From the NCBI GenBank assembly GCA_037833965.1, contig AP031354.1, forward strand, positions 23,290,001 through 23,354,000: a DNA stretch of 64,000 bases. The letters run 5' to 3'. Both the position numbers and the translations under genes were made by a program. The stretch comes from Marchantia polymorpha subsp. ruderalis (taxonomy: Eukaryota > Streptophyta > Marchantiopsida > Marchantiales > Marchantiaceae). The notes beneath the pieces are model-generated. The model had not been told where the DNA came from. It made no database searches and saw nothing but the letters and a program-made list of their open reading frames with translations. Shown in pieces: positions 11,510-23,360 of the stretch (position 1 is its first letter; the number at the start of each line of letters is the position of its first letter).

Positions 11510-13529
11510 ATGGCCGAGAAGGGAACAGGAAAGGATGCGGAGCAATTTGTCCACAAAGACTACCACGACCCGCCTCCTTCCCCTCTCATTGATGCTTCAG
11601 AGTTCGGAAGATGGTCATTCTACCGTGCCATCATTGCTGAGTTCGTGGCCACGCTGCTCTTCCTTTACATTACAGTAGCTACCGTCATCGGAACCTCGCG
11701 CTCCACTTCAGCCGAGGCACCATGCGGTGGTGTGGGAATTCTCGGTATTGCATGGGCCTTTGGAGGCATGATCTTCGTCCTTGTTTACTGCACCGCTGGT
11801 ATCTCAGGTTCGTTTTATTCTCTCTCGCATCCCCGACTCCACTCGGTCCCTTCGCACACGAGCTCAGCTCGGCCTCTCTCTCCTCTCAGTCGTCTGAATG
11901 TCATTGCCATCACCTGAGGGAATCTCTCTCTCTCACTTTTTGGGGTTTCAGAATTCAGACTCTCTGCATGTCGCGAGCTGTCGGGCTCGAGACATTTGCA
12001 TTGATTTGAACTGTCCTCCATTAGAAGGCGACGAGCTGCAAGCTGCAAGCTGAAACTATTGCTGATGCTAGCAAATCCTCGGCCTCGAGGTCTTTTTTGA
12101 GAGTCTTACCTCGTATGCAAGTCCGGGAGTCGAAAGGGTAAAACGGAGTGGAGAATAGACAGTCAGCGGCGACCGAGTAAGAGGCGTAGTAGGAGAGTGG
12201 TGGATACTGTTCGTACTTGCGAATCCAGTGTCCCTTTCGCTGCATGTCAGCTGCGGTGCTGTCGAGCAGCACTGCACAGGCGCCTGATCGCCAGATGCTG
12301 TTGCCTTTTATCTTCCGAGAGTATGGGTTTCTGTTGGTATGGGTAGGCGTAGTAAAGGAGAAGCAAGCTGTCTGTCGTTTGGGGTGCGAACCAAATTTAG
12401 ACGGAGTAGGGTACATGCCGGGCTGCTTGACTGACGTCATTACTGCATTGACTCTGGCTGAATCATCAGGAGGACACATCAACCCAGCAGTGACCTTCGG
12501 CCTCTTCCTCGCTCGCAAGGTCACTCTTCCACGAGCCGTATTGTACATGATCGCTCAATGTTTGGGAGCAATCTGCGGCTGTGGTCTCGTCAAGGCATGG
12601 CAGTCCAGCCTCTACAACAGGTATGGAGGAGGTGCGAACTCCGTCGCTAGTGGATACAGCAAGGGTACTGGACTCGGAGCCGAAATCATTGGAACATTCG
12701 TTCTCGTCTACACCGTCTTCTCTGCCACCGACCCCAAGCGTAATGCTCGTGACTCCCACGTCCCGGTATGTCAACTCTCTCTCTTCTCTTCCCTGCGCTT
12801 TCTGCTCGAGTCCCTCTTCGCAAGTGGAGCGTGTCCGATCTCTGCTTTCGAAGACGATTCTTTGCGCTGAAGTCTAGAGGCACGGACCTTGCAGTTCTTC
12901 TTTCTTGTCCTCCTTCCTACTCGTCCGTCACGTGACGATGTAGGACGAATGTATCTGAGTCCGTAGCCTACCAATCTAACATGGTGATGGCTTCTTCATG
13001 GAACAGGTCTTGGCACCTCTTCCCATCGGATTCGCCGTCTTCATGGTCCATTTGGCCACCATCCCCATCACCGGAACTGGAATCAACCCGGCCCGAAGCT
13101 TTGGAGCAGCTGTGATCTTCAACGCCGAGAAGTCCTGGGATGACCACGTGAGTAGACATGCGCGGCCCTTTCGTTTTTGCCTTTCGTTCGCACTCTGTTG
13201 CTACCATGTTTAGCTAGCTGCCGGTCGATGCATAGACTCTTGCTCATCCGGATTCATAGAGCTGCTCATGCAAGCCGGCGCAGACGGTCGACCCTGTTCT
13301 GTGTCCAACATCTTTCGAACATTTTTCTTTCTTTCTCTATCTGATCTGACAAAGTGTGATGATGGCGTGGTGGGATTGTGTTGTCGTGTGGGCTTGCTGG
13401 ATGGGGCAGTGGATCTTCTGGGTCGGACCCTTCATCGGAGCAGCTCTGGCCGCAGCGTACCACCAGTACGTGCTGAGAGCCGGACCCTTCAAGGCCCTGG
13501 GATCATTCCGCAGCCAAGCACACGTATAA
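11510..13529 (+). CDS. PIP2: Plasma-membrane aquaporin, PIP2 type (four exons)
   Basis: Water channel of the major intrinsic protein family, expected in the plasma membrane as a tetramer. Exons 11510-11807, 12470-12765, 13007-13147 and 13410-13529 all have GT-AG introns and join in frame to 284 residues, the usual PIP length. I see both NPA motifs (N104-A106, N225-A227) and the water-selective filter F84, H213, T222, R228. The gating His of loop D is H196, and the acidic pair D28/E31 that binds loop D in spinach PIP2;1 is present. The short N-terminus and the C-terminal GSFRS motif with S277 mark PIP2 rather than PIP1. The loop B phosphosite position, Ser115 in spinach PIP2;1, is Thr118 here. 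Intron positions match those known for plant PIP genes. The start is the only ATG that gives the family N-terminus. Certainty is very high for the family and good for the subtype. Confidence 0.97.
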
Positions 13530-14094
13530 GTCGACAGAGTCGTAATCAGAGTGATATGAAGCTCACCACGTGTACTATGGTTGTGAATTTGTGCACTACT
13601 AGTCAGTCAAGTCTTCGATCTTCAATGTGGTTTTTGGGACGCCCTTGCGAAGCATTATTGTGTCCGAGCATTCGTTTCAGACGGCAAGGGGAGAGGGTCC
13701 GGTCCGACGCTTCGAGCGCAATAACTGAGCAAACTGTCGTCATCATCAGCAGCAGCATCAGCATCATCATGTATGTGTAGCAGGATTTGTGTGTCAATAT
13801 GCTTTGTCCAAACCCAATTGTGTACAAACGCGGTCGTCCTTTTATAAGATCTCTGTTTTGTACTTACACCTTCGACATCCTCCACATGTGGAGAGTGGTG
13901 TGTGTGAAAGGCCAAATCATTCAAAATGCTGGCATTTATCTCTCTAGGCTAGAACGTTCTTTGTCAAACTATATGTCAGACCACTCGGAGGTCACACATT
14001 CTCCTCCTACATTTACCCTTGGGGTGAGTTTGTCATTGAGTCCGCACTCTGATCCATCCATGGCGCAACCGATCGCTGTATAGATTAAGATTCG

Positions 14095-14100
14095 AATAAA
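14095..14100 (+). terminator. Poly(A) signal candidate of the aquaporin gene
   Basis: An AATAAA hexamer lies 566 bp after the stop codon, in a T-rich setting. Closer canonical signals are not obvious, so this is the best candidate for the 3' end. Confidence 0.45.
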
Positions 14101-15177
14101 AGTCAGTGTTTTTTTGTGTAAGGCTTCTCTACAATTGTGAGGTGTCTCAGATTTTTTATAAAAGTTCTCTTTGTTCGTTCAATCGGTGTCCCCGGCGCAG
14201 TGGCCTCCACTGCCCCCCCTTTCTCTGTTGCCCGCCTTCTCTGGCGTCTCTGCCTCTGCACTCGCACTGGCGCACCTTGTCTGGACTTCTGCCGTGCGAT
14301 CATTATTTTATGCATAACGCAACGATTTTTCCAGACGTCTCCCACTGCTTTTTGCCTTCCTGCACTACGTTTCCGTGTTGTGCGTGTCCGTCCGGCCGGC
14401 TGAGAGGATTCGGCCCACAGCAGCCACCGCGTCCGATGCGATCTTCGTGGACATGCAAATCTTTGGAGTGTGTGAAATCTGTTGAATCCCTTATTTGCGT
14501 GTTTATCTGGATTCCGTTCAGAGCTCAGCATCGAGTTATTTAGTAGTTGTTATTCCCAGACCATCATCAATTCACGTCGCAGCTGGCCAGAGGTCGGTCG
14601 TCGTTCGGTCTGGTCGGCTGGAGTGTGTGTGTGTGTAAGTTGGGGATTGGACACGGCGACTTGAATGGAGTCCAGACCCCTCCGCGAGGAATGAAGGAGA
14701 TTCGATTGAGAACTTAGCGTCACTCCGAGTGGCAAAGAATGTCGAAGTGATCGTGGATTCGTCGAGGGTTCTGTTACAATCGGTGCGTGGGCGAGGATCC
14801 GATTCACCTTTTGATTGCGGGAAGATTATGACTCGTGATCGAGATGAATCTTGTGCAGTAGCTGTAGCCTCGAAGGGAGCGTGAAATGAAGGAGTTGATA
14901 TCTTCGCATGGAGCTCGAAGAACTGCGCAGCCGAACCTTGTCGTTTTTCTCAATGTATCGAGATGCGCATTCATTCATTCTTTCAATCATTCATTAATTC
15001 ATGGGGTGAATTCCGTGCATTGTCCAGCAGCAAATGAGATTCCGAGCATGAGTAAGCGAAAGAATGACTCACTCCCTCCCTCTTCAATCTCAGAACGTGG
15101 GCCCGTCGACGACCCCGTCACTCTTTTCTTTCTTTCTTTCACTCACTCACCCGGCTACGCTTGTCGAGGTTCTGACG

Positions 15178-15228
15178 CCCATAATGCATGAACTTGACAG
15201 TCCTGTGGCCAGTTCATGCATTATGGGC
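15178..15228. repeat. Perfect 18-bp inverted repeat (hairpin)
   Basis: The left arm gcccataatgcatgaact (15178-15195) is matched exactly by its reverse complement at 15211-15228, with a 15-nt loop that itself contains an ACAG/CTGT pair. The stem is too short for a typical plant microRNA precursor. A foldback element or a regulatory hairpin are alternatives. Confidence 0.85.
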
Positions 15229-15634
15229 TGGGCTTACTCATTACTCACCGGCGTACGAGCACTGGTGCTCTGAGCGGGTGAGGGGAGGGGATGCACTCGA
15301 GCGAATTTTTAATCATAAACCGCACATACTGCAGGTAAGCGGTCCAGGGTCCGGGATTACTGCTGCGCTGCGCTGCAGCAGCTCCGACAGACTACAGTTC
15401 TCAACATTCACATTCGGTCGTCGCCTCGGCCCTTGTTTTACCTTTAAAGGATCTCAAAGTGCCCCAACGAATTTGTCGATGGCAAATGTGCGCTCGCTCG
15501 CTCGCATCGGACTGTTCTGTTTTACTGCAGCAGCGGCAGCAGCTGCAATGGTAAACGGGAAGCTCCTTTTCTTGCCTGCAATCTTCCTCTGCTCTGCGCA
15601 TTCCGCAGCAGGTCCCGAATGCCCACTCACTCGC

Positions 15635-15652
15635 CTGCTGCTGCTGCTGCTG
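15635..15652. repeat. (CTG)n microsatellite
   Basis: Six CTG units followed by GGAGGTGGA-like purine repeats. Confidence 0.85.
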
Positions 15653-16090
15653 GAGGTGGAGGTGGTGGTGTTGTACAGCCCAGAAGGTCAGGGAGTCCGT
15701 CAGTTGGTCTGTCTGCTCATATCGATCCATATCTACGTCCCTCCAGCCGAGACGAGACCTGTTCTGGCACATATCCCCTCTCTCTCTCTCGATCTCGATC
15801 TCGCTTTACTGCTCTGCTCCCGTGCTGCTGCTGGCCATGAGATCTGCGCCGCTCGATCCCCTTTTCGCTTCTCGTGCCAGGCGTCCGCGCAGTGCGCGCT
15901 CGTATGGCAGCATCTTGCATGGGCTGCGTCGGCATCCCGAGGCACCCCCACCCGGGCCGGACGAACCTTCGCCCTCTCCGCTCCGAGCGAGAGCAGATAG
16001 ATGCCGATGCAGATCCTCGCCTCGCCTCGCCTCGCCTCGGCTGGCTCACCTTTTCGATCATCAATAAAATCATCCACAGGCAGGGAAGGG

Positions 16091-16111
16091 CAGCAGCAGC
16101 AGCAGCAGCAG
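16091..16111. repeat. (CAG)n microsatellite
   Basis: Seven CAG units in non-coding GC-rich DNA. Confidence 0.85.
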
Positions 16112-16636
16112 TAGGGACGGGGAAGATGCGAGATGCGAGATGCTCGACGATTCTCTCGACGTTTCCCGGTACCGGGACTCGGATGTCGCGCACATGAACG
16201 AAGAAGATCCACAATAAAGGAAGATCGAAACACCTTTTTCTTTCGCCGACCACGTCCGTAGCTCGATCTTTCCATATCAGCGGTGTCTTTTATTTTAATG
16301 GTGCACGGACCGAGAACCGCCGACCTACACTGCCCGATCCGTCGCCAGCCAGCCAGCCCGGGCCCGGGGTCGACTCTCGCACAGATCGGCATCAATGCGG
16401 CTCTGAGCGCCGTCTGTTCGGTCACCCGCCCCGTTCCCGTTCCAGCGAAGTGTTCGTCGTCTCGTCCGGGCCTTTTGTTTTGTAGCTCGGAGCCGCAAGA
16501 GCTCGTGATGGCAGGGGATGATGGTGGTGTAGGTTTAAGCGGGCTGGCTGGCTGGCTGCTGGGCATTTTGTCGTCGCCTCCCGGCTGTGGAAGCGCATGC
16601 TTGCCTTGAGAAGCGCAAGCCCAGCCACACGCACAG

Positions 16637-16668
<32 letters not shown>
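16637..16668. repeat. Poly-C tract, 32 bases
   Basis: An uninterrupted run of 32 C on the plus strand, hence 32 G on the minus strand. Such a tract can form G-quadruplex or i-motif structures. Its exact length is also unreliable in most sequencing chemistries. Confidence 0.85.
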
Positions 16669-16669
<1 letters not shown>

Positions 16670-17060
16670 ACCGCCGCATGCCCGCCCGCCCAGCTCGGAT
16701 CGTTATCCTTGCCATAACGATCCATGACTCACTGCCTGCGGCTGATCGCAGGCCTTTCTCTGTCACGGTATCTCTAAAGAGGTCTTGCGAATTTGGCATC
16801 ACGAGCCTTCCTTCCCTCCCGTGGAGTGTGCACTCCTCGAGGCACCAACGCCTTTGGCGATCGGTTGTTGAGCCTTTTTTTCCTGAGTCAGATAGATAGA
16901 TAGAGAGCAGGAGAGATGGTGAGGTATGGACCACCTGAATAGCACCGCAAATCAGGCAAACAGAGGCACTGGGCTTGCGAGTAGGAGAGAGTGCACATCG
17001 GTTCCAGCCCATCCGACCTGGCAGGATTTTGTTGTCTCTCATTTCTACTCCACGATCTCC

Positions 17061-17082
17061 TCTCTCTCTCTCTCTCTCTCTC
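17061..17082. repeat. (TC)n microsatellite
   Basis: Eleven TC units. CT-rich tracts of this kind are common in plant leaders and promoters, but no gene can be tied to this one. Confidence 0.85.
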
Positions 17083-18112
17083 CTCCCCGTAACCGGCAGC
17101 TCAGCGTCACATCGTTGCACCTACTTCTACTACTCCCACCACTACCTCCTCCTACACTCGATCGACCGATCCATGATACGACAGACTGCATCCTGCGTGC
17201 ACGCACAGAGGGAGGGACGGACGGATGGGTTGCTGAAATCCGATCGATTGCGAGAGAGCAGTTTCGTCGGACTTTCAGTTGCAACGCGAATAACGCCAAG
17301 GAGTTCTTTCTCCGTCTCAAGAAACGCAGCCCCCGGAGGTCTGGGAGATAGTTCCGCCCATGACACTGACAGCCCTCTAGAGGCATGTCACCATTTCCAA
17401 CTACCGCCAGCCTCATCCGCCGTGACTCTTCCAACTTTCTACCGCCAGTGCTGCGGATCCTCCTCTCCTAATGTTAACACGGAGATCCAGAACCACCAGA
17501 TGTACGCTGGGATCATCTGCAGGCACACGATGGTAACCGACTGCTGTGTTCGCTTTTCACCTCGTCGTCACAGCACGGGAAAGATCTAGAGTCGTAGACC
17601 TGCAGCTGCTGGATTTCGATTACGTCAAGCATAATTACTCGTGGGTGTGATCAACTTTAAAGTAAGCGAGGTGTCAACGCCTAAGGAGCTCAGATTTCAT
17701 GCGCATCTGTAATCATTCTGCCGATTGACAGTTTTAGTCCATCATCATCATCAGAATCAGACGGCAGAGTGAAAAGTTGCAAGTCCGTCTCAGATTCTCA
17801 ACGGAAGCCACCCTCTGCTGGTCCTACTGTTGGGTAAGTGGAAGGAATCTTTCGTAGATATTTCCCGTGAGAAGTATGCGCAGAAGACGGTGGTGTAGAT
17901 GTCTTTCTCTCATTCGTCCACCTTCCTTCGTCCCCAGACAGAGAGTCAGAATCTTTCACGAGGAGCATCGCCGATTTGCACCACGTTTTCTACATCTCCT
18001 CGTACACTCTGGAATTGTTCTTCGACATGTAGAGGCTCTTGCTCCAGGGCGAGCAGATTTTTCTCGTCGTATCCTCTGGGACGAGGCTTTGCCGCAAGGG
18101 GGCGGAGGGAAT

Positions 18113-18134
18113 GAAGGAAGGAAGGAAGGAAGGG
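18113..18134. repeat. (GAAG)n microsatellite
   Basis: Five to six tandem GAAG/AAGG units, purine only on the plus strand. Confidence 0.8.
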
Positions 18135-18620
18135 GCGACATAGCGGGGTGTGATATGCTGGAAGTGTCAAAAAAGCCGTCGCCAGCGCCACTGTTGAAAT
18201 ATCACTTTGCACTCGTCACTTCCTGCTGCTGCTACTGCCGCCGTTTGGAGGACGTCGAATTTCATGACGTTTTAAGTGAGAGAGAGAGTGAAGATTCTTC
18301 GCGAGTTATGGGCTTTGTTTGTTGCCCGTGTACAGGGCGTACAACGAGGCAGAGCGAGCGTACTTCGATTCGGTGCCTGAGTTTGTGTCTGCTCCGTGTC
18401 AGAGACGTCTCCACGGCGAACCTCGTCCGTCCCTCCAGCCGGGTACGAATAGTCGGCGGCTCCGAGCGGACTCCGTTAACCCTGGCCATTGCATTCTCAC
18501 CAACTCTGACAGGAAAGGACTTCGTGCGTTAGTTTACGACTCGTGGCCGAAGTTGAACGGAATCAAATTTCTCTGAAATTTCTGTAGGTTCCGTGCGGCG
18601 ATCATTCCTGTCCAGACTGT

Positions 18621-20640
18621 GCTGAATCTTTCAATATACATGCCATGTTTCAAATGAAATATTTAAGATCACAATGTTACATTGGATATATCTCATTCAT
18701 ACCTGTAATGTAATATAGAGTGTGAATTCAAGACATACATTCTTTACATTTTATTTTATTCTATATTATAAACATTAAATATTATATTCCTAACTGATGT
18801 TAAAAGTAAGCAAATCAGTGTATTATTGCATCATTCAGGTAAGTATGGATGATTGAAAAATATGGATGATTGATTTTCCAAAAATTCGAAACATGAGTTC
18901 TAAAGTATGACTTATCATATCCCAATAACTAACGTAATTATTGCTAAAAATACCCTAAATTATTTTCATGAAAATAATGAAATTATTTAGAAGAAGAAAC
19001 CCACCATTTTAAAGTTTTGTTAATTCTCTCTGAAAATGATCAAATTGCATTAATTTCTTAGAAATAGACAATAATTTTGATAAGATTTTTCTATATGTAT
19101 ATGAGATAGAGGAATCTTACCATATATATGAATATAAATTTATTTATATTTTAGTACATTTTAATTTTATAAAATAAAAATCAGAATTGACAAACCTAAT
19201 GTAATTTATACTCGTAGAGTGTTGAGGTTAACTCCAATTAAGGAGTAACCTCACGTTTAGCTATTTATAGCTGAGACTAATTGCATGTGTTGGGTATATA
19301 ACTCCAGGGTCTATGTATTACGAGATAATTTTGCACAGTATACTATCACAATGTTCTCTTCCATGGATGGAGACCTTGAGAATAAACCATGTTATACTCT
19401 CGTGTCTTTGGCGTTGGTTGCATTGAGTCATGAATGATTCCCGTGTTTTACGGTTATGTAATCTTATCAATCTGATATGTAACTTATTATTTAAGCTTAA
19501 CAACATTTTTAAAACATTTTATAATATATATATATATATATATTAATTTTTCTAAATCAAATAACTATTCAAAAAAGTTTCACTAAGTATGGACTTATAT
19601 CATTTTGATGTATTACAATTCAAAATATAATTACATATGAAAAAAATATTTTAATTTATTTTTTATTAGAAGATTATTAGAAATTTTCAGTATATTTTAG
19701 AAAGTCAAAACTTTTACTTAACTTAAAGAACAGAAAATTTATATAGGAACATTATATTTTCACACCTTTTTTGAATAGATTCACATGTTTTTTGCCAGTC
19801 CGATTTTTAACAAAATAAAATTGAATGCATTTGACCAACCCCTGTAAACTGTACACGCAAACTATGCGAGATGGAGTTCGCCATGCAGAAAAAGTCAATT
19901 GAAGATCTTAGAAACAACTATGAACATAGAAGAAATGATCCTCACAATGAAGACAAGTAAGGAGAAGCGAGTGGTCTTAAAGTGTGATAGAGGATGGAAA
20001 TATCTTTACGTTTTAAGCTTGAAAGATGAAATGCTTCAAAGAAAGACGCATACAAGGCTAATCGGCTGTTATTTTTGAGAATGTTTGCTCGTTGGTGTTG
20101 TGCAAATATCTATTGTCACACACCATACATCGCTGACATGCCATATTCATACACACACATATAAAAGAAACAAGAGTGTAGACATACAAAAATGTATCAC
20201 AACTATCGTATATTAGATTTGAATTAATTATATAACCTAAAATATTCTTGCCAAGTCCACTGGACTTGAATACAAAACTCACATCAAGTCGAGCCAAGCC
20301 CACTTCACAACTCAGAGAATTCAGGCCGAAGCTAACGACATGCCATAAGTGACCTATTGAAAGCTATTGCCCACACAACAAGCTCAATCCCATGCAACTA
20401 TAATCTCTAACAAAAGTAAACATCAACCTAGGCTCTACATAGTATTAACCCAATTAGATATGATTTTAATTCTATACTAATTATACACAACACATATAGA
20501 CATGACAACTATCGTGCAAATATCTATCATTATACATCGTACATCGTTGACATGCCATACTCACACACACACATATACAGAGAACAAGAGCATACACATA
20601 CACAAATGTATCATAACTTGTCACGTTAGCAGACAATTAG
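18621..20640. other. AT-rich stretch, start of the transposon-rich zone
   Basis: Composition switches sharply from GC-rich to AT-rich near 18,620. No coding frame is supported. A TA dinucleotide run lies at 19523-19543, and an imperfect inverted repeat built on gaggttaactcc lies at about 19222-19250. The change of composition marks the boundary between gene-proximal and transposon DNA. Confidence 0.5.
20098..20625. repeat. Direct repeat pair, about 112 bp, 416 bp apart
   Basis: Positions about 20098-20209 and 20514-20625 are clearly related. Both begin with GTGCAAATATCTAT and share a CGTTGACATGCCATA-like core, a CACACACA stretch and an AAATGTATCA-like end. They differ by many substitutions, so the duplication is old. 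They flank sequence just downstream of the degenerate integrase fragment and could be remnants of its 3' region. Confidence 0.7.
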
Positions 20641-20744
20641 GTATCTCTAACTCCCAAATAGCACTATACATCTACACTATGACATACACCTTTGTGGATG
20701 CAAAGATTAATAGGTCGGGTGCAAAGGAAGCACCATCGTTAGTC

Positions 20745-22050
20745 GTCTATCTGCAATCCATGTTTCATGTAGATCAATTGATTTATCAGTCAAGGACAAA
20801 CTCATTGTCTAGCAGAAACAATATCAATTGATGGAGTTAAGCACTACATGTGGTCCAATCCCGAGAACACTCATCACATAATAACATACGGCTAGCGTCA
20901 TTAGTCGAATCACACAACATAGATCTCAAGTCGGTCTGTATCACTGCTTCGCTTGGATCCACTATACCATCAATGTTTGAAAAATGACACGATGCACAAT
21001 TGCGCACATGATCCTTCCACACAAGTCCTCACCACACTCAAACATCAAAACTCCACATCCACCACCTCACTCACTTGTAAGATAATGCGGCATGCCGTTA
21101 CATCCAATGTTATTGGCGCATCCTGCTGCAAATAGATATAATCGCCCACATGAAACCTACAAATCGATGATCAATAGCTGTCTTCCGAATGGTAACATAT
21201 TTCAAAGTATTTTTGTGTTGTGCAATGGCAAGGTTCTCGAACGCCGTTGACATCACCCTTTTAAACAACTTAGCTTGTAAAGAACACACTGCCCTCCACA
21301 TCTTCGGATCATCAAGGTCTACCACCTGACTAGCTAGTTGACAAATGAATGAAGACAAATTTGGATCACAGCCATATAAAAGGAAATGCGGCGAAAATAA
21401 AATCAAGGATGTTTGGAAACTGAATCTATAACCCATGTCCAATCATGACAGTTGAATATCCCAATCTCCAAGGTGTTACTTCCGTAGGTCATATTTGCAC
21501 AATGCTCTCTTCATTGTTTGTTCAACACGCTTTGCCAAACCATCCGCCTCTGGATGATCTCAAGATGTGATACGATAATCAATCAATGTTTTGTCACACA
21601 AGAAATCAAACTCATCCTGAAAGTACGTACTTTGATCCGTCAACACCTCGGTTGGTGCATCAAAATTATTAGGTACTCTATTAAGTAAAGCATAAGTTTT
21701 TTCCTCACTTGACTTGTCAGGTAATGCCATCAACTCAATTGACTAGGAAAAATGCTCCACCATCATCAATACATACCAATGATTTCGTACCGTCCAAGGC
21801 CAGTCCCACAAAGTCTACACTCTAACGATAATCTAACCCCATAATAGGCAAAGGATGTAACAATGATGTAGGGGCATTGAAGGATGCTCTCACTCTATGA
21901 CGCATCACACAATGTGAGATCAAACTTTGCACCTAACTATGCATATCAAGCCATTAATATTGTCCTAGAAATAAGCTATAGATTCGCTTCACTTCAAAAT
22001 GTCCCAACTCCTCATGTGCATGACGTACAATACGGTATCTTTAAAAAGAA
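20745..22050 (-). pseudogene. Decayed Ty3/gypsy integrase with C-terminal PHD-like finger
   Basis: Reading the minus strand from about 22,050 downward gives, through several stops and shifts, an integrase in the normal order. It runs from an HEELGHF zinc-binding start and a WxLDF-like core near 21,800, through VLTDQ and HPEADGLAKRVEQTMKRAL-like core segments (21,480-21,660), to a GYRFS...FSPHFLLYG segment (21,350-21,440). Further on (20,745-21,022) come a Cys residue, a DASRMLLCDECSRDW segment and a VCP segment, matching the C-x-C...MLLCD-x-C...W...C...P...W-C-P layout of PHD fingers. The fragment has no intact frame and no visible LTRs. The integrase call is firm. The PHD call is good by pattern but damaged: the His after Trp and the last Cys pair are not clean. 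Confidence 0.75.
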
Positions 22051-22061
22051 TGGGGCACTAT

Positions 22062-22684
22062 TTATACATCACCACATGGTAGCAAATACAACATTTGCTG
22101 TAGGTAAGCTGTGCAGGTACTTGTCAAATCCAGGCAAGGTGCATTGGGAAGCAATGAAGTGGATACTTAGATATCTTCAGGGGTCTACATGACATGGCTT
22201 ATTGTTTGATGCCAAAGTAATGAATGCAAAGTCATTTTAGGAATATGGATAGACTTGAACAATAATAATCAAAGAGTAATTATGTTTTCACTCTTACAGT
22301 TGAATGCATTTATTTGAGATCTACATTTCAAAAATGCATCTCTTTGTCATCCATGAAAGTTGAATATGTTACAGTAGCAAAGACAACAAAGCAAACAATC
22401 TGATTGAACAACCTTATCACTAAGATGAAATTGCCGCACCGAGATGTCAATCTTCATTTTCTGGTAATCAGAGTGTCCTTCACCTTGTTGAAAATCAGGT
22501 GATGAATAATAGGCTGAAGCACATTGACATCAAGTTTCATTTTATCAGTCAAGATGTGTCTAAGAACGCGCTTGAGCTCATCAAAATTAATAGAGAGCTT
22601 AACTCGATTGATGGCTTTACCAAAGTGATTCTTTCTGATAAGTTTTCTAGACAATTTGCAACTTTGAAAATTTTTCAGGAGTGA
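22062..22684 (+). pseudogene. Ty1/copia 3' fragment (end of RT and RNase H)
   Basis: On the plus strand the segment AVGKLCRYLSNPGKVHWEAM, then WILRYLQGST, is the hallmark junction of copia reverse transcriptase and RNase H. It continues through stops with a CISLSSMKVEYV segment (the S-T-x-E-A-E-Y region) and ends with LVENQVMNNRLKHIDIKFHF and DGFTKVILSDKF, the normal copia C-terminus, closing at a stop near 22,684. At least three in-frame stops or shifts make it non-functional. It abuts the oppositely oriented Ty3-type fragment, so one probably inserted into or recombined with the other. Positions 22,690-23,060 may be its 3' LTR, but I cannot show the paired copy. Confidence 0.85.
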
Positions 22685-23137
22685 GTAACATTACATGATA
22701 GTTTCTATACTTGTAGTTGACATGTTGTTAGTTATGACTTAGTTCTAGTTAAACCTTGTTCATAGGAAGTAAGCTACGATTTAGTTTTACTTTTAATTAT
22801 AGTACTTTCCTCTAGAACTATATATTGAATATAGAATCAGACTCCTCCAAGACTTGAGTTAAGGGAAAGTTTGTATGACCAACCTGCGTCTTGATACTCA
22901 TAATTAGTCTAATCATAGTTAGGTTTGACCTTTAGTTAAGGTTTGTTTTGTTTGGATTCCAATTAGAATTTGGGATATTTAACCCTATAATGAGCTTGTT
23001 TCAATTTAATCTCACATGTACACTTGCAGGAAGAGATAATGAAGAGCTGAGCTATGGATACCTAATGTAACATTTTTGTTTTAGTATAGCTTTTATCTCG
23101 GTCGTGAACGTAGCGTCATGTGAATATGAACCACGTA

Positions 23138-23165
23138 CAGTAGACACTCGCTTAAGTTTGCTTCC
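23138..23165. repeat. Possible pogo-type terminal inverted repeat
   Basis: A TA dinucleotide precedes CAGTAGACACTCGCTTAAG, which resembles the CAGT...CTCGCTTA start of many pogo/Tigger elements and lies on the 3' side of the transposase remnant. I could not find a matching inverted copy beyond 24,898, so the assignment is tentative. Confidence 0.35.
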
Positions 23166-23360
23166 ATATAAATTTGCATCATGCCCAAGTCTGCAGGTTT
23201 CAAACAAAATTTCAAGTATCAAAATTCTTGAGGTTTATTACAACTTGAAGTCAAACATGAGCAATTGGCGACTATTTTTAACTCGTTTGTGGGCGATGAC
23301 AGATCTACCGTGTTGTAAAACACCATGAAGATTAAAGAGATCACCTTTAAGCTGATTCAT

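Larger units (their letters stand above)
14101..18620. other. GC-rich, repeat-rich region without a supported gene
   Basis: Several frames of 100-330 codons exist on both strands, but they run through CTG, CAG, CT and poly-C tracts and have the Ser/Arg/Ala/Pro bias of such DNA. I found no family motif. A 51-bp hairpin (15178-15228) and a 32-C run (16637-16668) are listed separately. The region could hold non-coding transcripts or a leader; nothing in the sequence decides this. Confidence 0.45.

Noticed and set aside
15733..16725. Minus-strand frame of 330 codons
   Set aside because: It runs through the poly-G/C, CAG and CT tracts, which supply Gly, Cys and Arg runs. No domain or splice-linked exon supports it.
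17867..18532. Plus-strand 221-codon frame and opposing 88-codon frame near 18 kb
   Set aside because: Parts look protein-like (for example DEKNLLALEQEPLHVEEQF on the minus strand), but no splice partners, domain or conservation can be shown, so I do not call a gene.
19222..19500. Possible solo LTR beginning TGTTGAGG
   Set aside because: The start and a short inverted repeat are suggestive, but no second copy, target duplication or internal sequence was found.
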